Shown here: positions 16,355-24,171 of the stretch, one piece after another
How the letters are laid out: each line of letters opens with the position of its first letter
Position numbering within the stretch: position 1 is the stretch's first letter
Assembly (NCBI GenBank): GCA_001897155.1
Contig: MKSF01000018.1
Span: 1-64,000, forward strand
Reading direction: 5' to 3'
Length of the DNA: 64,000 bases
Source: Bacteroidetes bacterium 47-18
GTDB taxonomy: Bacteria > Bacteroidota > Bacteroidia > Chitinophagales > Chitinophagaceae
The notes under the pieces: generated by a model
Seen by the model: the letters and a program-made list of their open reading frames with translations, nothing else
What the model was told of the DNA's origin: nothing
Database searches by the model: none
Made by a program: the position numbers and the translations under genes

Positions 16355-16657
16355 TTAAGCGATGCTGCTGATCTTGATTTTAGTCAGCGCCTGGCGGTGA
16401 CCGTTCAGCTTCTGATAACCTTTACGGCGTTTTTTCTTGAAAACAAGCACTTTATCACCTTTCAGGTGCGCTACTATCTCCGCTTTTACTACAGCTTTGA
16501 CAGCATCACCCAAAGTAACGTTGCCATCATTGGACAGCATAGAAACAGTTGAGAATTCAACAGTATCTCCTACATTACCTGTCAAACGGTGTACAAATAC
16601 TTCATCGTTCGCCTGAACTCTAAATTGTTGACCTGCTATTGTTACAATTGCAAACAT
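16355..16657 (-). CDS. rplU: 50S ribosomal protein bL21
   Basis: This 100-residue protein starts MFAIVTIAGQQFRVQANDEV. It contains the conserved basic loop KVLVFKKKRRKGYQKLNGHRQ that binds 23S rRNA, so bL21 is secure. It heads the rplU-rpmA operon. The leader upstream is unusually long (about 340 bp to a good -7 box) and holds several hairpins, which suggests control at the RNA level. Confidence 0.97.
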   Translation of the reverse strand: MFAIVTIAGQQFRVQANDEVFVHRLTGNVGDTVEFSTVSMLSNDGNVTLGDAVKAVVKAEIVAHLKGDKVLVFKKKRRKGYQKLNGHRQALTKIKISSIA

Positions 16658-16915
16658 GATTTAAATTTTGCTCAAATTAAAAAATTCTGTTTTAATATCG
16701 GCAATCATATTACCGACAACAGCAGTGTCTCATCCGGCTTCCCTTTACCGTAACAGCATCGCGTCCATGCCGTAACCATAAATCTCTGCGGGTTGCTACC
16801 CTGCCTTTGTACCTTTTACGGTACGAATGTCTTTAATAATACATGCACTTCCTGCATACTTCCTTAAACCGGGCGCACTATGCGGCGTGGATTGTCATAT
16901 TTATAGCCCGGCTGA

Positions 16916-16951
16916 CTAATTAAAGCCCTCTGCAAGAGTACTCATGATCAT
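16916..16951 (-). CDS. Possible 11-residue leader peptide
   Basis: The frame reads MIMSTLAEGFN followed by TAG. Upstream is AGGAGG, five bases from the ATG, a strong Shine-Dalgarno site in a lineage that rarely uses them. It lies in the rplU leader. It may be a regulatory upstream ORF or chance. Confidence 0.3.
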   Translation of the reverse strand: MIMSTLAEGFN

Positions 16952-16994
16952 AAAAACCTCCTCATTTACACAATCCAGGGTAAATTCAGGATTG

Positions 16995-17002
16995 CAAAGT
17001 TA
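16995..17002 (-). promoter_or_regulatory. -7 box (TAACTTTG) for rplU-rpmA
   Basis: Read on the minus strand, TATAACTTTGC contains a perfect TAnnTTTG box. It lies just after the stop side of the upstream gene ending at 17045. Confidence 0.55.
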
Positions 17003-17044
17003 TAGACTTATTTTTTTATAGAAAAATTTATTTTCCGATATTTT

Positions 17045-18019
17045 TTACTGGCCGAGAATATAGGCAAAGATCAGCGGCGCCACGATCGTCGCGTCCGATT
17101 CCACGATGAATTTCGGCGTATCGATATCCAGCTTACCCCAGGTGATCTTTTCATTCGGTACGGCACCGGAGTAGGAACCGTAAGAGGTGGTGGAGTCGGA
17201 TATCTGGCAGAAATAAGACCAGAAAGGCACGTCATGCCATTCCAGGTCCTGGTACATCATCGGCACCACGCAGATCGGGAAATCACCGGCGATACCGCCG
17301 CCTATCTGGAAGAAGCCCACGCCCTTGCCGCCGGAATTGGCCCTGTACCATTCTGTCAGGTACATCATATATTCAATACCGCTTTTCACGGTGCTTGGTT
17401 GCAGCTCACCCTTGATGCAGTAGCTGGCAAAGATATTGCCGGTAGTGCTGTCTTCCCAGCCCGGGCAGACGATAGGGATGTTCTTTTCGGCAGCCGCCAG
17501 TATCCAGGAATCTTTAGGGTCTATTTCATAATATTGCTCCAGCACGCCGCTCTTCACGACCTGGTATAAAAATTCGTGCGGGAAGTATCTTTCACCTTTG
17601 GCCTCGGCATCCTTCCATACTTTTTCCAGGTGCGCCTGCAGGCGGCGGAATGCCTCTTCTTCGGGAATACAGGTATCCGTAACACGGTTGTAGTGATTTT
17701 CCAGCAAATCCCATTCATCCTGCGGGGTCAGGTCCCTGTAATTGGGTACCCGCTTGTAATGGGAGTGCGCCACGAGGTTCATCACATCTTCTTCCAGGTT
17801 GGCCCCGGTACAGGAAATGATAGCCACCTTATCCCTGCGGATCATCTCTGCCAGGGAAATGCCCAGCTCCGCCGTGCTCATCGCGCCGGCCAGGGAGATC
17901 AGCATCTTACCGCCTTCTGCCAGGTGGGACTCGTAGCCTTTCGCGGCATCTACCAGCGCTGCGGCGTTGAAATGCCTGTAGTGATGCTCTATAAACTGAG
18001 AAATAGGACCTTTACTCAT
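17045..18019 (-). CDS. Deoxyhypusine synthase-like protein
   Basis: This 324-residue protein has a Rossmann-like fold of the DHS family. Eukaryotic DHS transfers a 4-aminobutyl group from spermidine to eIF5A through a catalytic lysine. Here the equivalent region ITWGKLD near 292-298 keeps that lysine. The NAD-binding motifs SLAGAMSTAELG and SCTGANLEEDVMN and the PGWEDSTTGN and FQIGGGIAGDFP loops are also present. Bacteria lack eIF5A, so the product is more likely homospermidine or a related polyamine, or another aminobutyl transfer. No polyamine genes lie beside it. Family assignment is firm, substrate is not. Confidence 0.88.
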   Translation of the reverse strand: MSKGPISQFIEHHYRHFNAAALVDAAKGYESHLAEGGKMLISLAGAMSTAELGISLAEMIRRDKVAIISCTGANLEEDVMNLVAHSHYKRVPNYRDLTPQDEWDLLENHYNRVTDTCIPEEEAFRRLQAHLEKVWKDAEAKGERYFPHEFLYQVVKSGVLEQYYEIDPKDSWILAAAEKNIPIVCPGWEDSTTGNIFASYCIKGELQPSTVKSGIEYMMYLTEWYRANSGGKGVGFFQIGGGIAGDFPICVVPMMYQDLEWHDVPFWSYFCQISDSTTSYGSYSGAVPNEKITWGKLDIDTPKFIVESDATIVAPLIFAYILGQ

Positions 18020-18151
18020 AGTATATGTATATTTTTATGCTTGGTATAGTTGACGAATGCGCAAAGTTAGCTGTTTAAAATGTCTTTACAATTATCATTT
18101 GATAAAAAAGCGGGCAGTTGCAGCGCGGGCATAATCCTATTCCCCGGAGCA

Positions 18152-18724
18152 TTACCGGCCTGATAATACCGCATAATACGCCACAAATTCCCGGAACAGG
18201 GCATACCCGTCCCGCCACTCAAAATACCGGGGAGCAGCCCCTGCGACCGAAAGGTTTCCTTGCTTTTTAAAGAGCAGCTTTATCCGTGTAATGTGAAAAT
18301 ATTGCGATACCGCAATGACCGACCCCAGGTTCAGGCTATCCGCGACCTGCAGCGTATGCTCTACGGTCTTTTCCGTATTATCGCCGTAATTATCCACCAG
18401 GATGCTGCCGGAGGGAATGCCCTTGGCCAGCAGGTAGTCCTTCATTTTATCACCTTCCCAAAAGCCCTCTTTTCCCAGCCCGCCGCTCACTAGGATCCAT
18501 TGTACCCTGCCGTCCCTGAACAATTCCACGCTTTTATCCAGCCGGGCCTGCAACCGGGCAGACAGGCTGCCGTCCTCATGCACCTTATTGCCCAAAACGA
18601 CCGCCAGGCCGGCATGCTCCCCCGCATCGGACAGCCCGTCCCTGACGACCAGCAACGTATGTACACCGAACCACAGCACCAGGCCCCACAGCGCATATTT
18701 AAGCAATGATAACAGTCTTTTCAT
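18152..18724 (-). CDS. YdcF-family (DUF218) membrane-anchored protein
   Basis: These 190 residues have one N-terminal membrane segment (YALWGLVLWFGVHTLLVV) and an extracytoplasmic DUF218 domain. Family signatures are AVVLGNKV at about 42-49, LVSGGLGKEGFWE near 78-90, the acidic/asparagine VDNYGDNTEKTVEH and SQYFHITRIKLLF. SanA/YdcF relatives affect envelope integrity or peptidoglycan precursors, but the reaction is unsettled. The miaE-like gene lies 12 bp upstream, so the two are co-transcribed. Confidence 0.88.
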   Translation of the reverse strand: MKRLLSLLKYALWGLVLWFGVHTLLVVRDGLSDAGEHAGLAVVLGNKVHEDGSLSARLQARLDKSVELFRDGRVQWILVSGGLGKEGFWEGDKMKDYLLAKGIPSGSILVDNYGDNTEKTVEHTLQVADSLNLGSVIAVSQYFHITRIKLLFKKQGNLSVAGAAPRYFEWRDGYALFREFVAYYAVLSGR

Positions 18725-18736
18725 AGAATTTTAATT

Positions 18737-19339
18737 TTAATGCATCCTGTCGGAACGGGCCGGCATATCCGCCAATATGTTCTTTTCCACCTGCAGCCAG
18801 TTCAGCCATTCCTGCCGGACCAGGTCATGATCGAAATATTCCCTGGCCAGGTCCAGGAACAGTCGGTAATGCCCGGCTTCACTGATCATAAATTTATAGT
18901 AGAACTTACTTAATTCCCGGTCTTCCAGGTTTTCATACAGAATACGGAAACGCTCGCAGCTCCGGGCCTCTATCAGGGCGCAGATCAGCAGCTTATGCAG
19001 CAGGCGGCTCTCCCGCGTACCGCCTTTTGGCGTATGCTCCAGCAGCTTATTAACATATTCATCCTTACGCTGGCTGCCCAACTGAAAGCCTCTTTTTTTC
19101 ATTTCCGCCAGCACCATCCTGAAGTGCCCCCACTCTTCCGTAACGATCGGCGCCAGCGCTTCCACGATGGCAGGATAGTCGGAAAACTGCTGTATAAGGG
19201 ATATGCACTGGGTAGCCGCTTTCTGCTCGCAAAAGGCATGGTCGGTGAGTATATGCTCTAAGGACAGGGAGGCTACATCCGCCCAGCGGGGGTCGGTGGC
19301 CATTTTCAAACCCAATATGGTATTTTCTGATGATGACAT
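18737..19339 (-). CDS. miaE: tRNA-(ms2io6A)-hydroxylase
   Basis: This 200-residue ferritin-like di-iron enzyme hydroxylates the isopentenyl side chain of ms2i6A37 in tRNAs reading U-starting codons. Iron-ligand motifs are visible: EHILTDHAFCEQKA in helix 1, EEWGHFRMVLAEMKKRG in helix 2, EARSCERFRIL in helix 3 and SEAGHYRLFLDLA in helix 4. Length matches MiaE. It is followed by the ydcF-like gene in the same direction. Confidence 0.92.
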   Translation of the reverse strand: MSSSENTILGLKMATDPRWADVASLSLEHILTDHAFCEQKAATQCISLIQQFSDYPAIVEALAPIVTEEWGHFRMVLAEMKKRGFQLGSQRKDEYVNKLLEHTPKGGTRESRLLHKLLICALIEARSCERFRILYENLEDRELSKFYYKFMISEAGHYRLFLDLAREYFDHDLVRQEWLNWLQVEKNILADMPARSDRMH

Positions 19340-19361
19340 GCTTAAAATTATTAATATTTGA

Positions 19362-19557
19362 TGACTACCTGCTTACAGGAAGCAACTTATTCTTACAGAT
19401 ACGTTTCGCCGGAAGTGTCCGCTCTGTGAGCCGGGGAACGCTTTCGTTGCCAAAAGATACTATAGCGTACTTGGTCATTCCGAACGGACGTGAGGAATCT
19501 CTGTCCTTATCCTTACCGCTTTCGTGTGATAGCTTGGCGCTTACATATAGATAGTCC
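19362..19557 (+). repeat. Dispersed repeat A, copy 3 (196 bp)
   Basis: It starts TGACTACCT and ends AGATAGTCC (one mismatch from perfect complementarity) and keeps the internal words GATACGTTTCGCCGG and GGTCATTCCGAACGGACGTGAGGAATC. It fills the gap between the miaE start and the small zinc-ribbon gene. Confidence 0.8.
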
Positions 19558-19581
19558 GTTAATGCTTTCTCTTACTGCCGG

Positions 19582-19848
19582 TCATTTCCCGGAAGGCCTG
19601 ATCATTCCCTGCGCATCTTTACCACATATCCCGCAATACGCGGCTTCATTGTCCATGTTCCCGCACCATTTACAGCCCTGTGGCTGCCGGAGGGGCCTGG
19701 AAACAATGATAAAATAGCCTATCAAAGGCGTGGTAACGATACAGGTAAGCAACGCCAGCGGAAAAGATATCTTTCTTCTCCGGCTTTCCTGCCGGCACAT
19801 CAGGATTGCCAGGACCGCGATTACAATGACCGGAATGATCAATACCAT
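19582..19848 (-). CDS. Small membrane protein with zinc ribbon
   Basis: These 88 residues contain two hydrophobic segments (VLIIPVIVIAVLAILM and FPLALLTCIVTTPLIGYFII), then a cytoplasmic tail with CKWCGN and CGICGK. The paired CxxC knuckles would bind zinc. Short membrane-plus-zinc-ribbon proteins are common in bacteria without a known role. It stands alone and is 39 bp from the end of the neighbouring sugar-dehydratase gene. Confidence 0.6.
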   Translation of the reverse strand: MVLIIPVIVIAVLAILMCRQESRRRKISFPLALLTCIVTTPLIGYFIIVSRPLRQPQGCKWCGNMDNEAAYCGICGKDAQGMIRPSGK

Positions 19849-19886
19849 ATTTTCCCGGCGACCCGGTTTTATTTATTTAAAAAATA

Positions 19887-20978
19887 TTATAGACTTTCCC
19901 CGAGATAGGCTTCGATCTGGCTTTTACACAGATCGCCCACGGGCAGTTCTCCCGCCCGGGCATACCATTCGGCAGTGTAGCTGATAGCCTGTCCGGCGTT
20001 CCACTTCGGCTGCCAGGAAATGGCCTTTTTCAGCTTACTGTTATCCAGCGTCAGCAGCCCGGCCTCATGGGGCTGCCCGGCCTGCCGGAGTATGGTATAG
20101 CTTCCTTTTCCGAATGCCCGGATAAACATCTGTGTCACCGCTTCCACCGTCAGGGTATCTGCCGGCTCGGGACCGATATTAAAGGCGGTTGCCAGCTCCC
20201 GTGGCCTTGCGGACATCTCCATAAGCAGGCAGAGGTAGGCGAATACCGGCTCCAGCACATGCTGCCAGGGCCTTACCGCTCCGGGGTTCCTCAGCACTAC
20301 CGGCTCATTCTTCTGTATGGCGCGGACAATATCAGGAATGATCCTGTCCGCGGAAAAATCGCCGCCGCCAATGACATTACCGGCCCTGACCGATGTAATG
20401 ACCTTCCCATGCTGCTCATATGCTTCCGGGTTCATAAAGGAATTCCTGTAGCTGCCTATGGCGATCTCGCAGGCCGCCTTGCTGGCAGAATAGGGATCAT
20501 ACCCGCCCAGCTTGTCCGTTTCCGTAAACGCCCGTCCCGCTTCATTATTTTCATACACCTTATCCGTGGTGATCATCAGGCCCAGGCAATCCTTTTTAAG
20601 ATGGCGGATGGCCTCGAGCACATGCACCGTACCCATCACATTGGTCGCGAAAGTCTCTACGGGCGCCGCATAGCTTCTACGCACCAGCGACTGGGCGGCA
20701 AAGTGAATGACGATATCCGGCTGGAACCGGCTGATCTCGCCATTGACCAGGTTGGCATCCCTGATGTCGCCTGTCACGCTGCTGTAACACAATGCTTCCA
20801 CGTTGAGCCGGCTGATCAGGTCCGCGCCGCTTTCCGGCTCCAGGGCAATGCCCTTTACTTCCGCGCCCAGGCAACTCAATACCTGCAGCATCCAGGCGCC
20901 CTTAAACCCTGTATGCCCTGTCAATACCACTCTTTTATTTTCAAAAAAGCTTTTCAGCCGCTGCACAGAATGCTCCAT
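19887..20978 (-). CDS. rfbG: CDP-glucose 4,6-dehydratase
   Basis: This 363-residue extended SDR enzyme converts CDP-glucose to CDP-4-keto-6-deoxyglucose, a precursor of 3,6-dideoxyhexoses. The NAD-binding glycine motif is TGHTGFKGAW at 21-30. The catalytic Thr-Asp/Lys region TTDKVYEN and the Tyr-x-x-x-Lys motif (YSASK) are present. RfbG-specific features such as EFxxGRPWQHVLEP-like RPWQHVLEPVFAYL are seen. Unlike the usual rfbFGH cluster, no cytidylyltransferase or RfbH aminotransferase lies beside it. The partner genes must be elsewhere, or it supplies a stray branch of glycan synthesis. Confidence 0.92.
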   Translation of the reverse strand: MEHSVQRLKSFFENKRVVLTGHTGFKGAWMLQVLSCLGAEVKGIALEPESGADLISRLNVEALCYSSVTGDIRDANLVNGEISRFQPDIVIHFAAQSLVRRSYAAPVETFATNVMGTVHVLEAIRHLKKDCLGLMITTDKVYENNEAGRAFTETDKLGGYDPYSASKAACEIAIGSYRNSFMNPEAYEQHGKVITSVRAGNVIGGGDFSADRIIPDIVRAIQKNEPVVLRNPGAVRPWQHVLEPVFAYLCLLMEMSARPRELATAFNIGPEPADTLTVEAVTQMFIRAFGKGSYTILRQAGQPHEAGLLTLDNSKLKKAISWQPKWNAGQAISYTAEWYARAGELPVGDLCKSQIEAYLGESL

Positions 20979-21283
20979 ATATCCGATTTAGTGATCTTAA
21001 TTAAATAACAGCGCGGGACACCCCCCGGGAAAAGCGCCCCGGTCTCCCCGCCATGCCGAACGGCCCTCAAAATTACTACCATTTTTTATTTATTGCTCCC
21101 CGGACAGCTATAATTGCATGGCAGCCGTGCCATTCTCAGCCGCCTGCACCTTAAAGCACACCCGTTCCATCCACCTTTCATTCCGCACGCTCAACGATAA
21201 TATTGCCGTATTTAACGAAATCCGCCGCCACAATTAAATAATGCGTCCTATTTTAGCAGTATCAAATTAAAACATTATCCGAA
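20979..21283. other. Divergent intergenic region (305 bp)
   Basis: It separates the minus-strand rfbG from the plus-strand LiaF-like operon. The only plausible promoter trace is TATTTTAG near 21249-21256 for the plus strand. No gene, repeat or strong hairpin is seen. Confidence 0.4.
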
Positions 21284-22120
21284 ATGCATCCTAAAAATAA
21301 TAATAGCTATATATCCGAATTCGGCGTTGGCCTGGTACTTTTCGGGATCGGGCTGCTTATCTACAACCTGTTTCCGTTTACCAAGATGATCATAGCGTCC
21401 TACCTCAACGTCTACCTGCTTATTTTTATTTTAGGCATTATAAGAGGGATCAATAAAAATTTCAGGGGAAATGACTGGTGGATCATCATGATCATAGCCG
21501 CGTTCCTGTGGCTGGCTAACCTGGACCTGGTAAGATATACCTTGTGGGGTGTCCTTTTTCCTGCAGTGCTCGTGATAGTGGGCGCCAGGATCATACTCAG
21601 CCGTAAAAACAAATCCATTGCCAAAAACGCGGCACAGCCTTACACCGAGGTCAATGACATTCCCCAGCTCCCTATAGACGATACCGGCATACCGGGAGCT
21701 GAGCAGCATTATCACCACCAGGAGGAGCAGACAGCAAACCATAGCCGGCATCATCACCATACAGGTAGCAGCTATGATGCCGCCAATGATTATGTAAGGG
21801 TGGATACCGTACTGGGCAGCAATTCCAAGGTAGTGATCTCCAAGAACTTCCAGGGCGGCAATGTCAGCAGCATTATGGGTTCCACGAACCTGATCCTGAG
21901 CAAAGCCGATATCAACGGCACCGCTTACCTGGATATTTTCACGCTCATGGGAGAGATCAATATCATCGTGCCCGCTGATTTCAATATCATCAATAATACG
22001 CCCTCCCTGCTGGGATCAGTGGAAGATAAGCGTAATTTTATGACGGAAACGAATAATGATAAGAATTTGGTCTTAAGAGGCCAGGTCATAATGGGAAGCG
22101 TTAATATTAAAAACTTTTAG
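21284..22120 (+). CDS. LiaF-like membrane protein (DUF5668 + LiaF C-terminal domain)
   Basis: This 278-residue protein has four N-terminal hydrophobic segments (residues 10-115) and a His-rich cytoplasmic linker (HYHHQEEQ, HSRHHHH). A C-terminal beta-helical LiaF-type domain follows (VLGSNSKVVISKNFQGG, NIIVPADFNI). In Gram-positives LiaF inhibits the LiaRS cell-wall stress system. Here it is six bases upstream of a LytS-type kinase and a LytTR regulator. A role in sensing or restraining that envelope-signalling pair is the natural inference. The His-rich linker might bind metal. Confidence 0.8.
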   Translation: MHPKNNNSYISEFGVGLVLFGIGLLIYNLFPFTKMIIASYLNVYLLIFILGIIRGINKNFRGNDWWIIMIIAAFLWLANLDLVRYTLWGVLFPAVLVIVGARIILSRKNKSIAKNAAQPYTEVNDIPQLPIDDTGIPGAEQHYHHQEEQTANHSRHHHHTGSSYDAANDYVRVDTVLGSNSKVVISKNFQGGNVSSIMGSTNLILSKADINGTAYLDIFTLMGEINIIVPADFNIINNTPSLLGSVEDKRNFMTETNNDKNLVLRGQVIMGSVNIKNF

Positions 22121-22126
22121 ACAACA

Positions 22127-23191
22127 GTGCAGCACACCAGGATATATAAATTCATTGTTTACACCCTGCTTACTTTCTGTGTAACAGTGGGATATTACCA
22201 GATAAAGCGGCACCTGGATATCGGGGGCAGAAACCTGGAATGGGACGCCCTGCTGACATTGTTTTTCATGTTTCTCATATTCAGCAGGGGCAATCTCGTA
22301 CAGAAGCGGATCAGCACCACCAAGGGCGCTATTACCAGCTTCCTGCTGCTGAACATCATCACCGGTCTTTTCCTATCCTTATCCTCGCTCTATATACACA
22401 AGCTCAGCAACGACAGCCTGTACCTGGACTGGTACTACCAGTATTTCAAGGTCAGGATATTCCTGATAGGCATTACATCCAACCTGCTGGCCGTACTGCA
22501 CTATACTTTCAAATCCGCCGAGCTCCAGACCGCTGAAAGCGAGCCGCAGATCATTTATGAAAGCAATAACAAGGATGCCGAGCTGTATAAGCTCCGCCAG
22601 CAGATCAACCCGCATTTCCTGTTCAACGCGCTTAATTCCATCAACGCACTTATACAGTTCGATAAGGAAAAAGCACGTAATATGATCGTCAACCTGTCCC
22701 AATATTACCGCAATACCATCAATATCAACGAGCAGGAGTGGCACACCATAGAGCAGGAGCTGGATGACATTATACTGTATTTCAATATTGAAAAGATACG
22801 CTTCGGGCACCGGCTGCAACTCGAGATCTCCTGCCCCGATGAGCTGAAGCAGTACTCCGTCCCGCCGCTCCTGTACCAGCCGCTGGTGGAGAATGCCATT
22901 AAGCACGGGCTATACGGAACTATCGGCGAGATCAGGATCATCATCAGCGTATATATCACACGATCCAGCTCCGGGAAGCAGTTTATCACGTTCCAGATAG
23001 ACAACCCCTTCGACCATACCACCGCTACCAAAGCGCAGGGTACCGGCTTTGGCCTGGATAATATCAAACGAAGAATGTACCTGCTGTTCGCTACCCACAA
23101 TCTTTTCAGGACGCACGTCCGGCAGACGGATGAGCAGACCAGTACCTTCAAAGCCTTTTTAAGCATTCCGCTAACCGCTACAAAAAATTAA
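22127..23191 (+). CDS. LytS-type sensor histidine kinase
   Basis: This 354-residue protein starts with GTG, fixed by the six-base gap after the LiaF-like stop. Four membrane segments occupy residues 8-135. The HisKA-like motif QINPHFLFNALNSINALIQFD carries the phospho-acceptor His. The HATPase domain has the N-box PPLLYQPLVENAIKHG and the glycine box GTGFGLDNIKRRM. There is no extracellular sensor domain, so input probably comes through the membrane segments or the LiaF-like partner. The next gene is the cognate LytTR regulator, two bases later. Confidence 0.92.
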   Translation: MQHTRIYKFIVYTLLTFCVTVGYYQIKRHLDIGGRNLEWDALLTLFFMFLIFSRGNLVQKRISTTKGAITSFLLLNIITGLFLSLSSLYIHKLSNDSLYLDWYYQYFKVRIFLIGITSNLLAVLHYTFKSAELQTAESEPQIIYESNNKDAELYKLRQQINPHFLFNALNSINALIQFDKEKARNMIVNLSQYYRNTININEQEWHTIEQELDDIILYFNIEKIRFGHRLQLEISCPDELKQYSVPPLLYQPLVENAIKHGLYGTIGEIRIIISVYITRSSSGKQFITFQIDNPFDHTTATKAQGTGFGLDNIKRRMYLLFATHNLFRTHVRQTDEQTSTFKAFLSIPLTATKN

Positions 23192-23193
23192 TT

Positions 23194-23916
23194 ATGACCA
23201 TCAAGACCCTTATCATAGACGACGAGCCGCTGGCATGTATGCTGTTGCAGGATATGCTGTCCGCCCACCCGGAAATAGAGATCATAGGACAGTGCCACGA
23301 CGGGTTCGAAGGCCTGAAACAGATCCAGGCGCTCAAGCCCGACCTGATATTCGTAGATATCCAGATGCCCAAGATCACAGGGGTGGAAATGATAGAGCTG
23401 GTAGATGAGAAACCCCTGATAGTGTTCTCTACAGCCTATGACCAGTACGCCGTCAAAGCGTTTGAAATGAATGCGGTAGATTACCTTTTAAAGCCTTATG
23501 ACAATAACCGTATCGCCAGCGCGGTAACCAAGATAAAGGAAAAATACAGGCTCAGCTCCAGGAACAACGATATACAGATCAGCACACCTGAGAGCTCCCA
23601 GCGGATCGTCATTAAGGAGAACGGCCTGATCAAGATCATCCCGACAGACCAGGTGATGTACCTGGAAGCCGCGGGCGATTATGTAAAAATATATACTGCG
23701 GAAAAGTTCTATGTCAAGCACGGCAGGATGAGCCACTTCGAGGAGATACTGTCCAAGATCCCGTTCATACGGATACACCGCTCTTATCTCATGAACTTTA
23801 ATTATCTCAACGCGATCGAGCCTTACCAGAGCACCAGCCTGGCTATCCTGAAGAACGGCACCAAGCTGCCGGTCAGCAAATCCGGCTATGAGCTGCTGAA
23901 GCATAATATCTCTTAG
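23194..23916 (+). CDS. LytTR-family response regulator
   Basis: These 240 residues carry a receiver domain (IIDDEPLA start, phospho-accepting Asp in FVDIQMPKITG, Thr/Ser switch in VFSTAYDQYA, Lys in LLKPYD). A C-terminal LytTR DNA-binding domain follows (GLIKIIPTDQVMYLEAAGDYVKIYT, then PFIRIHRSYLMNFNYL). It pairs with the LytS-type kinase immediately upstream. Targets are unknown; the pair probably reads envelope state. Confidence 0.95.
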   Translation: MTIKTLIIDDEPLACMLLQDMLSAHPEIEIIGQCHDGFEGLKQIQALKPDLIFVDIQMPKITGVEMIELVDEKPLIVFSTAYDQYAVKAFEMNAVDYLLKPYDNNRIASAVTKIKEKYRLSSRNNDIQISTPESSQRIVIKENGLIKIIPTDQVMYLEAAGDYVKIYTAEKFYVKHGRMSHFEEILSKIPFIRIHRSYLMNFNYLNAIEPYQSTSLAILKNGTKLPVSKSGYELLKHNIS

Positions 23917-24034
23917 CTTTCACTGGCAAACTATATAAAAAACAGGAAGTCATCATTGGAAGGTGTGACATGTGCTATTCATAAGCTGTAAACCGGCATA
24001 AGAGAGCATCCCACCCGGGGTGATACCGGTATAC

Positions 24035-24067
24035 GAAAGCTCTTCCCTGATCCCGGGAAGAGCTTTC
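24035..24067 (+). terminator. Intrinsic terminator after the LiaF-LytS-LytT operon
   Basis: GAAAGCTCTTCCC-TGATCCC-GGGAAGAGCTTTC has perfect 13-bp arms downstream of the response regulator and before the large T9SS gene. Confidence 0.75.
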
Positions 24068-24171
24068 AGCGAAGTGAGGCTGTATTAACATCAGCGGATA
24101 ACTTAATTTTATTTAACGCAGCATTTACAAGCAAAATTTTAACTTTACTGCTATTATCCTCCATATATATA

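Larger units (their letters stand above)
16658..17002 (-). promoter_or_regulatory. Long structured 5' leader of rplU-rpmA
   Basis: From a -7 box on the minus strand to the rplU start there are about 340 bases without a full gene. Local hairpins include CAATCC/GGATTG at 16973-16996, GTACC/GGTAC at 16809-16824, GGGT/ACCC at 16790-16801 and GCAT/ATGC near 16757-16771. A tiny frame with a strong Shine-Dalgarno sits inside (16916-16951). Autogenous control by L21 or an attenuator is a reasonable guess; I recognise no Rfam family. Confidence 0.5.

Noticed and set aside
16680-16800. Possible cobalamin-type riboswitch in the rplU leader (AAAGGGAAGCCGG fragment)
   Set aside because: Only a short fragment resembles the B12 core; the CCCGC box is missing and the downstream genes encode ribosomal proteins.
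20067-21008. Long open frame on the plus strand opposite rfbG
   Set aside because: It is a shadow of rfbG in GC-rich codons, has no recognisable motifs, and rfbG on the other strand is unambiguous.
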